Of a stretch of DNA of 50,563 nt, positions 8,127 through 16,034 are shown in pieces (position 1 is the stretch's first letter; every line of letters starts with the position of its first letter). The position numbers and the translations under genes are program-made. Under the pieces are notes generated by a model, which saw nothing but the letters and a program-made list of their open reading frames with translations, did no database searches and was not told the DNA's origin. Origin of the DNA: Pseudomonadota bacterium (GTDB taxonomy: Bacteria; Pseudomonadota; Gammaproteobacteria; Steroidobacterales; Woeseiaceae). The stretch is taken from the NCBI GenBank assembly GCA_027621915.1, contig JAQCAD010000021.1, forward strand, positions 1 to 50,563, read 5' to 3'.

Positions 8127-9068
8127 ATGACCGGGGAAATGAAGGTGGGAAAGCAAAAATTGATTCTGGTTGTAATCGAACCCGACAACAAACCTCATGT
8201 CGTAATCGAGCGCGCAACATGGCTCGCGAAATTGATGAATTACAAGATTGAGCTGCTACTTTGCGACCCGATGTCAAACCCGCTATTGATTGGCATAATT
8301 CCCTCTGCAAAATCCAGTGAACTCGAAAGGGCCGTTGCTCAGGTCCAGCTCGGATTCGTCAATGAACTTGCGGAAATTGCACGTGATCAGGGAGTTGTCG
8401 TTAACACGGAGGTGGCAAACGAACGCCCAATTGCAGAGGCCGTGATGTCACGAGCCCGTGCGTACTGCCCAGCGTTCGTAATGAAGGGAACTCATTACCA
8501 TAGCGATGCCGAACGTGGAATCATTGTTGATACAGACTGGCAACTTGTGCGCACCTGCCGGTACCCCATCTGGCTGGTCAAAGCGGAAAAGTTCTCCGGC
8601 GCGCCGGTGATCGTCGCTTCAGTTGACCCGACACACAGCCACGACAAGCCCGCAGCCCTCGACGATGCGATCGTCCGGATGGCGAAATCGGTGGCCAGCC
8701 CGACTGGCGGAGAGGTGCACCTGTTTCATACCTACGAACGATTTTCCGGCGTCGGCGACAAAGCAATGAAAGTGTTCAGGCCAGTCAAGCTGGACGTTGA
8801 AAAAATTGAAAAAGCAATTAAGGAAGAACATCGAATGGCATTAGATGCTCTGGCGCTGAAGAACGAGATTGGCGAGAAGTTCGTCCATCAACTTCCTGGG
8901 CGGACGCGCGACCTGCTGCCGGCTTTTGTTCGAAGCAAAAAGGCTCAACTTGTTGTGATGGGCGCCCTGGCACGATGGGGTTTCAAACGGATGATTATTG
9001 GAAGCACCGCTGAGCGGGTAATGGATCATTTGCCCTGCGATATCATAATCGTGAGGTCGGGCCGATAA
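8127..9068 (+). CDS. uspE: tandem universal stress protein (UspE-like)
   Basis: 313 residues made of two Usp domains, the architecture of UspE. Domain 1 (about 1-145) begins KQKLILVVIEPDNKPHVVIE and ends with DTDWQLVRTCRYPIWLVKAE, where the usual nucleotide-binding loop is degenerate. Domain 2 (about 150-313) begins APVIVASVDPTHSHD and ends MGALARWGFKRMIIGSTAER, VMDHLPCDIIIVR. That is close to the G-x2-G-x9-G(S/T) ATP-binding loop but with altered spacing. Such proteins are cytoplasmic and induced by growth arrest or stress. Several in-frame starts exist (ATG 8127, ATG 8139, GTG 8145); no strong ribosome binding site decides. The gene stands alone and converges on a lipoprotein gene. Confidence 0.85.
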   Translation: MTGEMKVGKQKLILVVIEPDNKPHVVIERATWLAKLMNYKIELLLCDPMSNPLLIGIIPSAKSSELERAVAQVQLGFVNELAEIARDQGVVVNTEVANERPIAEAVMSRARAYCPAFVMKGTHYHSDAERGIIVDTDWQLVRTCRYPIWLVKAEKFSGAPVIVASVDPTHSHDKPAALDDAIVRMAKSVASPTGGEVHLFHTYERFSGVGDKAMKVFRPVKLDVEKIEKAIKEEHRMALDALALKNEIGEKFVHQLPGRTRDLLPAFVRSKKAQLVVMGALARWGFKRMIIGSTAERVMDHLPCDIIIVRSGR

Positions 9069-9083
9069 AGGGGCAGTTGTTGA

Positions 9084-9707
9084 CTAAATCAGCTTATCGA
9101 TGCGCAGCTGTCGGACAATCGCATCAGCCTCGTCCAGCAGCACATCAGCGATACTCTCCTTTTCAAAACACGTCGATTGAATTGTCCAGACCCGCTCCCG
9201 AGTCCTGGAATCGTATAGATTGGTAATTACGACTACCGTGTGTGCGACTTTGATCGAATCGGGTTCCGCAAGTATTTCACGATCGTAAAGAAAGTAGTCG
9301 ACCGGACTACCACCGCGACAGGTTGACAAAACTTCTTCCCGACCTTCCTCAAACTCGACCGTCGTAGCAAGGCTCGCAATATGAGTGATAAGAATGCTGT
9401 CGGCGCCAGTCTCATCACTCAAACGGTTGATATCATCCTGAAGTATTCCGTTGCTGGCATCGAGGTTGTGGTGACTTGGGATCGCTTCGACACCGACACG
9501 GCGCAACCCGGACATTATTTCGTTCTCGAACCGTATCTGCATTTCTCTGTCTGGGGATACGTCGACGACCAGCATTTTCTGGTAAGCCTTTGGCGCCCGC
9601 GACAGATCTTCATAAAGTTTGACCGTCTCGTTCTGCTGCAGCGCGCAAGCCGAAGCGATAGCGATGGTCACCGCCGCAACGACAAGCATTCTGATTGATG
9701 TCCTCAT
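9084..9707 (-). CDS. putative outer-membrane lipoprotein
   Basis: 207 residues from ATG 9707 (a GTG nine bases earlier is possible). MRTSIRMLVVAAVTIAIASA precedes C21, a lipobox-type signal sequence, so it should be acylated and exported. The mature part has strand-helix alternation: YQKMLVVDVSPDREMQIRFE, then GADSILITHIASLATTVEFE, and VAHTVVVITNLYDSRTRERV. The final piece, in which a strand is followed by VWTIQSTCFEKESIADVLLD, resembles small lipoproteins with a DUF4136-like or TPR-free alpha/beta fold, but I cannot name the family. It converges on uspE with a 15-base gap. Confidence 0.8.
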   Translation of the reverse strand: MRTSIRMLVVAAVTIAIASACALQQNETVKLYEDLSRAPKAYQKMLVVDVSPDREMQIRFENEIMSGLRRVGVEAIPSHHNLDASNGILQDDINRLSDETGADSILITHIASLATTVEFEEGREEVLSTCRGGSPVDYFLYDREILAEPDSIKVAHTVVVITNLYDSRTRERVWTIQSTCFEKESIADVLLDEADAIVRQLRIDKLI

Positions 9708-9850
9708 TTGCCCCACCCGAAAGCTCGCTATCCTTCATTGACAATACTACGACGAATTGCCGAATGGGCCATTGGTAGTTACCCCTAAATACGCCACAAA
9801 TACGGCTATGGAATGCGGACCAGTCAGTCCGCGAATTGAGACTGTTCGGC

Positions 9851-10552
9851 ATGGGGCCGGAAAACACGCAAGAATGGAAACGTCAGCCTGTTCAGAAAGA
9901 GCCTGCACATGCAGTAACTGACGTGGCCTTTACGGTTGGATACGAAACGTCACAGGCGCTGGCCAAGGCCTTGCGCGAACTGACCGGGCGGAGTGCAACC
10001 GAGCTTCGTGCCAATCCGTCGCAAATGGACAAAATTATTGCGGCCCTGTCGACACCCAGGCAGCAACCGGAGATCAAACCACTGGAGGTGAAATTGGTAA
10101 CCATAGAGCCGTTCAAGGTCATCGCATCGCGCCATTCAGGCGCACAAAAAGGATTGTTCGAGGCCTATGGAAAACTTTTCGCGTGGGCGGAAATCGGCGG
10201 CATCGCTGAGAACCTGCGTGGAATCTATGGGGTTCCGATAGACGAAGTTGGCCCGGATGCCGACGAGGACTGTCAGTTTGATTGCTGCTTCGACTTCGGC
10301 GCCGCGGCGAAACCCGACCACACGCACATTGCGCGCGAACTTGGGGGTGGACTCTATGCGGTCGCCCGGCATATCGGGCACTATGATGGTCTGCACGACG
10401 TCTATGACTCGCTGTACGGATCCTGGCTGACATCTACGCGCTACGAACTACGGGATAGCGCGCTGTTCCATCACTATCTCGCCGATCCAGAATCCCTGCC
10501 ACCCGAAGAATGGGAGACCGATGTCTACCTTCCGGTTATCGCCGGAGCCTGA
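9851..10552 (+). CDS. N-terminally truncated AraC-type / GyrI-like effector-binding protein
   Basis: 233 residues from ATG 9851 (a TTG at 9836 is possible). Residues about 20-55 (VTDVAFTVGYETSQALAKAL, then RELTGRSATELRA) are the second helix-turn-helix of an AraC/XylS DNA-binding domain. About 75-233 is a GyrI-like effector-binding domain (VKLVTIEPFKVIASRHSG, later YDSLYGSWLTSTRYELRDS). In intact relatives about 60 more residues forming the first helix-turn-helix precede this. Here the upstream DNA does not encode them in any frame I checked, and the remaining start is improvised. It may be a decaying regulator, or a shortened protein that binds ligand but not its full operator. Confidence 0.65.
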   Translation: MGPENTQEWKRQPVQKEPAHAVTDVAFTVGYETSQALAKALRELTGRSATELRANPSQMDKIIAALSTPRQQPEIKPLEVKLVTIEPFKVIASRHSGAQKGLFEAYGKLFAWAEIGGIAENLRGIYGVPIDEVGPDADEDCQFDCCFDFGAAAKPDHTHIARELGGGLYAVARHIGHYDGLHDVYDSLYGSWLTSTRYELRDSALFHHYLADPESLPPEEWETDVYLPVIAGA

Positions 10553-10702
10553 AGTCGTTTACGAGTTACACGATAGCTTTTCGGTTCAAAGGTTCATCAA
10601 GTCAATCACATCGACGCTGACAGGACGCCCAGTCACGTCGAATCGACTTTTGCGTCGCCCAATTGCTATCGGTGTAAAGCTCCGGTATCTTTGCCCTTGA
10701 TT

Positions 10703-10897
10703 TCGACTGGTGGATATCCGGATTCTCAAGCTGGATATTAAACGGGAAGACGGTCAGTCAGCGATGACGAACCCGCCACTGCCCCCGCAACGGTATATGA
10801 GTATGTCGGTCTATTGAGCCACTGCGTAATTTCGTGGGAAGGCGATCGATGTAGGCACAAATCGTGTCACTCATGAGTCCGGAGACCGGCCCGTCGA
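10703..10897 (+). promoter_or_regulatory. cobalamin (B12) riboswitch
   Basis: The conserved elements occur in the right order: AAACGGGAAGACGGT at about 10740-10754, CCGCCACTGCCCCCGCAACGG at about 10773-10793, GAGCCACTGCG near 10816, the B12-box start GTGGGAAGGCG at about 10834-10844, and GAGTCCGGAGACCGGCC at about 10875-10891. The outer P1 stem can be TCGAC (10703-10707) with GTCGA (10893-10897). The element lies 112 bases before the start of a BtuB-type receptor, the classic target. Adenosylcobalamin binding represses btuB in characterised cases. Confidence 0.93.
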
Positions 10898-10954
10898 TTG
10901 GTCCACAATTCAATCGCGGCGGGCGATTTAGTGGAGATCCCGGATCTCTATCCC

Positions 10955-10989
10955 CTCCCCGACTGACTTTACACGTAAAGCGCGGGGAG
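10955..10989 (+). promoter_or_regulatory. hairpin in the btuB leader, probable expression platform
   Basis: ctccccg (10955-10961) pairs with cggggag (10983-10989), and inside it ctttac (10967-10972) pairs with gtaaag (10975-10980). No T-run follows, so it is not an intrinsic terminator. It ends 7 bases before the GGGAGA ribosome binding site at about 10996-11001, and its 3' arm itself contains GGGGAG. Control of ribosome access at the GTG start is the likely use; this is inference. Confidence 0.55.
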
Positions 10990-11008
10990 CTTTGCGGGAG
11001 AGATTCAC

Positions 11009-12928
11009 GTGTCTATTCGTCAGCAATACCTGAACCTATTCGTTTGTGCATTTATGTCCGCGCCGTTGCAGGCTCAATCCCTATCGCCAGATGCTGCTAT
11101 CGATACAATCATTGTGTCGGCCTCCCGATCGCCGCTTGAGCGCGCAGCGGTGGGAAGCGCCACTACCGTCATTTCCCGTGACCAGATCGAAATGCGCCAG
11201 TCTCGCTACGTAACAGACGTATTAAGGTCGGTTCCAGGTTTTTCTGTCTCGCAGTCTGGTGCTGTTGGTTCGCAAACTCAGGTAAGAGTTCGCGGCGCCG
11301 AAGCCAACCATGTCCTCGTTCTTATAGATGGAATTCGTGCAAACGATCCGGCAACCGGAGATGAATTTCGTTGGGAATACCTGACGACCGGCAACGTTGA
11401 GCGCATCGAAATTGTACGCGGCCCGCAAAGTTCATTGTGGGGCAGCGACGCGATTGCCGCGGTCGTCAACGTTATAACTCGAACCGGAAACGGGCCACCC
11501 CGCCCTGGTGTGTACGCAGAAGGCGGCTCGAACGAAACGCTGAACGCGGGGCTAAACGGCGGCACTAGAGGCGACAACTGGTCTATGGGATTTGGCGTTG
11601 AGCGCCTCAAAACCGCCGGCACAAATATATCGCGAAGCGGAAACGAAGACGACGGCTCCGACGTGTTAACAGCTTCGGTCTCCGGCAGCATCCAGGCATC
11701 TGAACGGATGTCATTCAATTTCGGAATGCGTGCAGTTGATGCCCATTCCGAAGTCGACCCAACGGACTACTTCACGACGGGATTGCCCATCGATGCGGAT
11801 CATGTAAATGAGGGAGCACAAACCTATGCTCAGGTTGGCGCGATGTTGCAGGGCAGATTCACACACCAGCTGAATGCCCGTTACCTGGCGACAAATAGCG
11901 ACAACTTTGTTGATGATCTCAAGGACTCATCGACAAAGGCCGACAGAATCACTTTTTCGTATCAGGCCGATATCTCATTGGCGGACGACCTGCTCTCACT
12001 CGCGGTGGAGCAAGAAGAAACCGATTTCGCACAACGCGGAGCAATAATTTTTGGCGACCCGAATCAGGATCAGAGCATGTCGGTATCAAGCGTTATTGCC
12101 GATTATCGGCGCCGCGCGAGCGATGATCTGACCTGGCTTTTCAGCATTCGCTACGACGACAATAGCGATTTCGACAGCGTAACCACCGGCAGGGCTTCGG
12201 TTTCATGGCAGGCAACTTCGGCCACCCGATTAAGGGTCAATCTGGGAACCGGCCAAAAAGCCCCTACTTTTGTCGAGCGATTCGGTTATTTCCCCGGACA
12301 ATTCGTTGGCAACCCCGGCCTGGAGCCGGAGACATCAACATCATTTGATGTCGGCATTGATCATCAATTTGGCAGCGAGATACTGTCCGTAGGACTGACT
12401 TTATTTCGCCAGGATTTGCAGAATGAGATTGACGGGTTCGTCTTCGACCCGAATACATTTCTTTCAACAGCCGAAAACAGGACGGAGGATAGCGAGCGAA
12501 ACGGCATTGAACTGGAAGCCAAATTGACGCCTTCTGACTGGTTCGAATTCAACGCCTCGTACACCTACACCGATTCCAACGAAACCAATCTCGGCATTGA
12601 CACTAATGAGCTGCGTCGACCGAAACATTCCGGTCACCTGGCCGTCATGTATCGCCTCCCTGCTCACAAAGCCAATGTGATGCTTGCTGCTGACTACGGC
12701 GGCACACGATCAGATATATTTTTCCCGCCATTTCCGAATCCGTCTGAAATCGTCACATTGGACAATTTCTGGCTGGTTGACCTGACGACCGCGTACGATC
12801 TATCTGCAACGATGAGTATTTTCGCCCGCATCAACAATCTCCTGGACGAAAACTATGAGCAGGTGTTTGGTTTCGCGACGCCTGGCCGATCCGCTTTCGT
12901 CGGATTTCGCACTAGCTTCGGACATTAA
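11009..12928 (+). CDS. btuB: TonB-dependent vitamin B12 receptor BtuB
   Basis: 639 residues starting with GTG at 11009 behind GGGAGA. A signal peptide (about residues 1-23, ending APLQAQS) is followed by a TonB-box region (DTIIVSASRSPLE), a plug domain to about residue 160 (DVLRSVPGFSVSQSGAVGSQ, then RIEIVRGPQSSLWGSDAIAA) and a 22-strand-type barrel ending NNLLDENYEQVFGFATPGRS. The last residues are FVGFRTSFGH, one short of the usual terminal aromatic. The upstream cobalamin riboswitch makes corrinoid uptake across the outer membrane the most likely role. No btuCDF genes follow. It needs a TonB-ExbB-ExbD complex, and one is encoded at 44.5-49 kb in this window. Confidence 0.92.
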   Translation: MSIRQQYLNLFVCAFMSAPLQAQSLSPDAAIDTIIVSASRSPLERAAVGSATTVISRDQIEMRQSRYVTDVLRSVPGFSVSQSGAVGSQTQVRVRGAEANHVLVLIDGIRANDPATGDEFRWEYLTTGNVERIEIVRGPQSSLWGSDAIAAVVNVITRTGNGPPRPGVYAEGGSNETLNAGLNGGTRGDNWSMGFGVERLKTAGTNISRSGNEDDGSDVLTASVSGSIQASERMSFNFGMRAVDAHSEVDPTDYFTTGLPIDADHVNEGAQTYAQVGAMLQGRFTHQLNARYLATNSDNFVDDLKDSSTKADRITFSYQADISLADDLLSLAVEQEETDFAQRGAIIFGDPNQDQSMSVSSVIADYRRRASDDLTWLFSIRYDDNSDFDSVTTGRASVSWQATSATRLRVNLGTGQKAPTFVERFGYFPGQFVGNPGLEPETSTSFDVGIDHQFGSEILSVGLTLFRQDLQNEIDGFVFDPNTFLSTAENRTEDSERNGIELEAKLTPSDWFEFNASYTYTDSNETNLGIDTNELRRPKHSGHLAVMYRLPAHKANVMLAADYGGTRSDIFFPPFPNPSEIVTLDNFWLVDLTTAYDLSATMSIFARINNLLDENYEQVFGFATPGRSAFVGFRTSFGH

Positions 12929-13073
12929 GGGGAATCGGCATGAAAAATCATCCCTTCGTCCTGGCATCAGCGCTACATCGGGTACCGCATCCTTCGGTTC
13001 ACAAAAAATGCCACCGGTTAATCGACTAAACCATTACGACAACTGAGTTCAAGTCAGATTCCGGAAAGTCGCC

Positions 13074-13796
13074 GTGTTGGCTATGATGCACAGCATGCCA
13101 TTTCGATTTTTGCCACTGGCGACCGGTTTGCTGCCTATTATTGCAATTCATGCCAGCCTGCTGCTCGCCATCGTTGCTGGTGCGATCGCACCTTGTATTC
13201 CCTACCTGGATGGATGCGCGTCTATTAGCGCAACCGGGCGCTACGAGCCCGCGGTGTTCCTTTTCAAACCAGCGATGACCGTTGAGGCAGTCCTGATGGT
13301 TTGCTACTGGATTTCCAATGCTATCTGGCTCAGAGCTTTGTCCCGCGTCACCGGCCAACATGCAGGGCCCTCGACGGCGTTAATGTCAATTCTGGGCGTC
13401 GTCAGCGCGCTTGCACTGATCGTATACGTGACATTCCTTGGCACCCAGACCCCGATTTATGAGTTCATGCGAAAATTCGGCATCTATTTCTATTTTTTGT
13501 TTTCAGTGATCGCGCAGATCATGCTTGCAGGAAAAGTACTGGGATTGAGCAAACAACTCGAACTGGTGTCAGTCGCTACGATCTCCCGAATGCAATTGTG
13601 GCTTGCCGCCATGCCGCTCGCACTCGGAGCGCTTAATCTGGCGCTCAAGTCGACTTTGGATGACGCAGACTCTGCTGAAAATATGATCGAGTGGGCTTCG
13701 GCGTTGTTGATGCACGTCTACTATGTGCTGACGTACTTCAGCTGGCGGGATACAGCGTTCGGCTTCAATTGGACAGTCGAACTGCGACGGGGGTGA
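13074..13796 (+). CDS. Frag1/DRAM/Sfk1-like integral membrane protein
   Basis: 240 residues, GTG at 13074 with a GGAAAG about six bases upstream; ATGs at 13083, 13086 and 13095 are alternatives. Five or six hydrophobic helices are visible: LPLATGLLPIIAIHASLLLA, then AVLMVCYWISNAIWL, ALMSILGVVSALALIVYVTF, FGIYFYFLFSVIAQIMLAGK, and LWLAAMPLALGALNLAL. The loop CIPYLDGCASISATGRYEPA resembles the conserved first extracytoplasmic loop of Frag1/DRAM/Sfk1 proteins, with two cysteines that could pair. The function of the bacterial members is unknown. It is not obviously linked to btuB, 145 bases upstream. Confidence 0.7.
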   Translation: MLAMMHSMPFRFLPLATGLLPIIAIHASLLLAIVAGAIAPCIPYLDGCASISATGRYEPAVFLFKPAMTVEAVLMVCYWISNAIWLRALSRVTGQHAGPSTALMSILGVVSALALIVYVTFLGTQTPIYEFMRKFGIYFYFLFSVIAQIMLAGKVLGLSKQLELVSVATISRMQLWLAAMPLALGALNLALKSTLDDADSAENMIEWASALLMHVYYVLTYFSWRDTAFGFNWTVELRRG

Positions 13797-13835
13797 TTTG
13801 TTATCAAAAAAAGCTTATGACGCGTACTTCCGGCC

Positions 13836-14360
13836 TCAGGTAACGACCTTCATTCTTGAGGAGATCTGTGCCGCATCCTCGTCGTCGGGTGCCATTGAGT
13901 AATCGAGAACGCCGGTAGCAATCATATCGGTCGATGCCTGGGCGACCGACAACTCCGTCTCAACTTCGCGTAGTTTGACTTCGGATTTTACACTTTCGGC
14001 CGCACGGTTCGACAATTCGGCCCGGAGTTCGCGAGTCTTCAGTACGGACCCCTTCAGATCAGCACGGAGCTCGGAAATCGTCTTTTGGTGACCGACAATC
14101 ACCGTATCGCGGCTCTCGGTTCGCTCCTTTTCCTCGGCCAGTTCTTCCTTCAGTCTGGCTGCCTCTTCCCTGGATTTCTCTGCTTCGGATTGAGCGATAC
14201 GCAGCTCGGCATCCAGATTTCTGATTCGATCATCCCTGGGGTCGCGTTTTCGGGCATGGAACTGGCCGCCGAGATACGCACCGAGTTTGCCCACAAACCA
14301 CCCCAGCAGGAATGCGGCACCTGCTATATAAAGTAGGGTGTTGGGGGTCTCCATAAACAT
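13836..14360 (-). CDS. membrane-anchored coiled-coil protein
   Basis: 174 residues from ATG 14360 (an ATG at 14354 and a longer frame to 14414 are alternatives). One N-terminal membrane helix (TLLYIAGAAFLLGWFVGKLG, about residues 6-25) is followed by a basic patch (HARKRDPRDDR) and a long heptad-like coiled coil from about residue 42 to 145 (ELRIAQSEAEKSREEAARLK, then EELAEEKERTESRD). The tail is acidic (PDDEDAAQ). The layout resembles small envelope or cell-division accessory proteins but no family is recognised. It is convergent with the Frag1-like gene and appears to be monocistronic. Confidence 0.7.
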   Translation of the reverse strand: MFMETPNTLLYIAGAAFLLGWFVGKLGAYLGGQFHARKRDPRDDRIRNLDAELRIAQSEAEKSREEAARLKEELAEEKERTESRDTVIVGHQKTISELRADLKGSVLKTRELRAELSNRAAESVKSEVKLREVETELSVAQASTDMIATGVLDYSMAPDDEDAAQISSRMKVVT

Positions 14361-14557
14361 TGCCTGATCCTTAAGCTGGTGCTGGCAACGGCCTAGATTA
14401 TGCACTTTTGGCATCTATAGAAGGACCGAGTTCTCACTACCAAAGCGTCGCAGCCGTCGGAATTCATCGTTGCAGTTCTGAATCCCTTACATGCAAATTA
14501 ATTATCACTTTTAAAACAACCCCTTAGAAGTGACTTTTAACGTAATATCGGAATTAG

Positions 14558-15511
14558 TTACCCGGTCCGAACGGCCTCCAGCGCGATGTCAGGAAAATCG
14601 GTGAATACACCGTCAATTTTGATTTCGTCGGCAAACCAGCGAATCATTTCCAGCAGTGACTTGAAGCCTGGAGCCAGTTGATCGGCCCGGAAAGTCCAGG
14701 GGTGAACCAGCAAGCCCAGTTCATGGGCCATCGATACCAATCCGGTAGACACGAGTCGCCCGTCAACGCTGGCAGGATTCACGATATGACCAATATTCGG
14801 CCCGATGGCATCAACTGATCTCGCAATGTCGACAAGACCGTCGCGTGTTTTGAGCCGTGGGTAATCCGTATCTGACTCCAATGAGTCATTGTCGTCGATC
14901 AGTTGAGCGAGTTTTAACTGGCAGCCAAGTTCGTGCCTGATGCGGCGCATTTCCGTGGCGTCGAAACATTCCACAAATATCGGGTCCTTCTTCGAGTGAT
15001 AGCCGAGGTCATCCAACAGCTGGAGGGTAAGCAGACTGATATCAACTCCATCTCCCTTGTGGAATGCCGGACTTTTGATCTCTGTATAGATACCCACGTC
15101 CCTGCCTGTCGATTTGTTCATTCCCTGGATGAACCTGATCTCCTCGCGAAGCGTTGATACGCGAAATTTGCCGACTGTTGTCGGAAATCGATTCGGGAAC
15201 ACAGCCGTTATCCCATCGCTTTGCCGTCGCTCGTGAACATTCAGGGATCTAATCTCGGCGAGATCAAAGTCACGAACGTAATAACGGCCGTTTTCCCGTT
15301 GCCGGCCCGTAAAACGCTCCGCGACATCTGTGACACGGTCCAGGTGAATGTCGTGCAGGACGATGAGCTCGTTGTCTCGTGTGGCAACTACGTCCTGCTC
15401 GATGTAGTCCGCGCCCAGCGCATGGGCATAGGCTTTCGCCTCCAGCGTATGTTCTGGCAAATAACCGCTGGCCCCGCGGTGTGCAATTACCAGAAAGTCA
15501 TTACCAGCCAT
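14558..15511 (-). CDS. glpQ: glycerophosphodiester phosphodiesterase (GlpQ-like, no signal peptide)
   Basis: 317 residues. The GDPD catalytic set is visible: H in IAHRGASGYLPEHTLEA (about residue 11), E-x-D in YIEQDVVATRDNEL and H in IVLHDIHLDRVTD. The insertion NGRYYVRDFDLAEIRSLNVH and the PFRADQ-like ending (HPWTFRADQ, DGVFTDFPDIALEA) match the GlpQ rather than the UgpQ branch. GDPDs hydrolyse deacylated phospholipids to glycerol 3-phosphate and an alcohol. Periplasmic GlpQ carries a signal peptide; this one starts right at the fold, so it is probably cytoplasmic. It lies 14 bases downstream of the TIR-like gene on the same strand and is probably co-transcribed with it. Confidence 0.9.
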   Translation of the reverse strand: MAGNDFLVIAHRGASGYLPEHTLEAKAYAHALGADYIEQDVVATRDNELIVLHDIHLDRVTDVAERFTGRQRENGRYYVRDFDLAEIRSLNVHERRQSDGITAVFPNRFPTTVGKFRVSTLREEIRFIQGMNKSTGRDVGIYTEIKSPAFHKGDGVDISLLTLQLLDDLGYHSKKDPIFVECFDATEMRRIRHELGCQLKLAQLIDDNDSLESDTDYPRLKTRDGLVDIARSVDAIGPNIGHIVNPASVDGRLVSTGLVSMAHELGLLVHPWTFRADQLAPGFKSLLEMIRWFADEIKIDGVFTDFPDIALEAVRTG

Positions 15512-15525
15512 TTCTTAAGCCTTTG

Positions 15526-15981
15526 TTATTCAAGAGTAAACTCGATAGTTTCCCATCGCGAAGTATCTTCAAGACGAGCATGCTTCTTCAGCGCGTCGAC
15601 CATTTCCCGCTCGTTCCATTCAATGTTCGCATCGGCCCGTTCCGTCAGGTCTTTCGGCGTTTCAGCGACGCCGCCAAAGGGCCGGATCGCAATCACCGGC
15701 TTGTCGTTCGCCTCTGCAACATCTATCTGGTATCGCGTCAGGTCTTTCTGTTCAAGGTAAAGTGATGCGAGCACAATGACGGCCTCACATTCCTTGATCT
15801 GCCTGATCAACTCATCCTTGATCGACTCCAGCCCGCCGGTCTCAGGCATGTTTTCCGGCTTACTGCAGTTCAGGTAAAAAAACCGATCCACGCTTTCGAG
15901 AAACTCGAACACGCGAAGATAATCATCGTGTTGCTGAAACGTGTGGGTAACAAATACCCGGATCGGATTCTTTTCAGACAC
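15526..15981 (-). CDS. TIR-like (MTH538/ThsB-type) domain protein
   Basis: 151 residues, GTG start at 15981 with GGAGA six bases upstream. The whole protein is one flavodoxin-like TIR-type fold: IRVFVTHTFQQHDDYLRVFE (first strand and helix), CEAVIVLASLYLEQKDLTRY (central strand), KPVIAIRPFGGVAETPKDL, then IEWNEREMVDALKKHARLED. This matches the PF08937 group that includes ThsB of the Thoeris system and many stand-alone proteins. Catalytic TIRs usually show an aromatic-x3-E in the third helix. Here the region reads LTRYQIDVAEAN, so NAD-cleaving activity is uncertain. It is co-oriented with the GDPD gene and divergent from the EEP gene, 53 bases away. Confidence 0.75.
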   Translation of the reverse strand: MSEKNPIRVFVTHTFQQHDDYLRVFEFLESVDRFFYLNCSKPENMPETGGLESIKDELIRQIKECEAVIVLASLYLEQKDLTRYQIDVAEANDKPVIAIRPFGGVAETPKDLTERADANIEWNEREMVDALKKHARLEDTSRWETIEFTLE

Positions 15982-16034
15982 TGGTTTCTCCGTCTGCCAT
16001 CTCGTTGGGTACTAGTGTATCTTAGCGTCCGATC

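Noticed and set aside
7893-8198. 101-residue minus-strand ORF
   Set aside because: It overlaps the start of the universal stress gene and has no recognisable domain; stops interrupt the better-looking frame beside it.
12940-13029. 29-codon ORF directly after btuB with an upstream GGGGAA
   Set aside because: It starts like a signal peptide (MKNHPFVLASAL) but turns into basic, non-hydrophobic residues and stops at once; no homology I can recognise. It may be a relic of a lost downstream gene.
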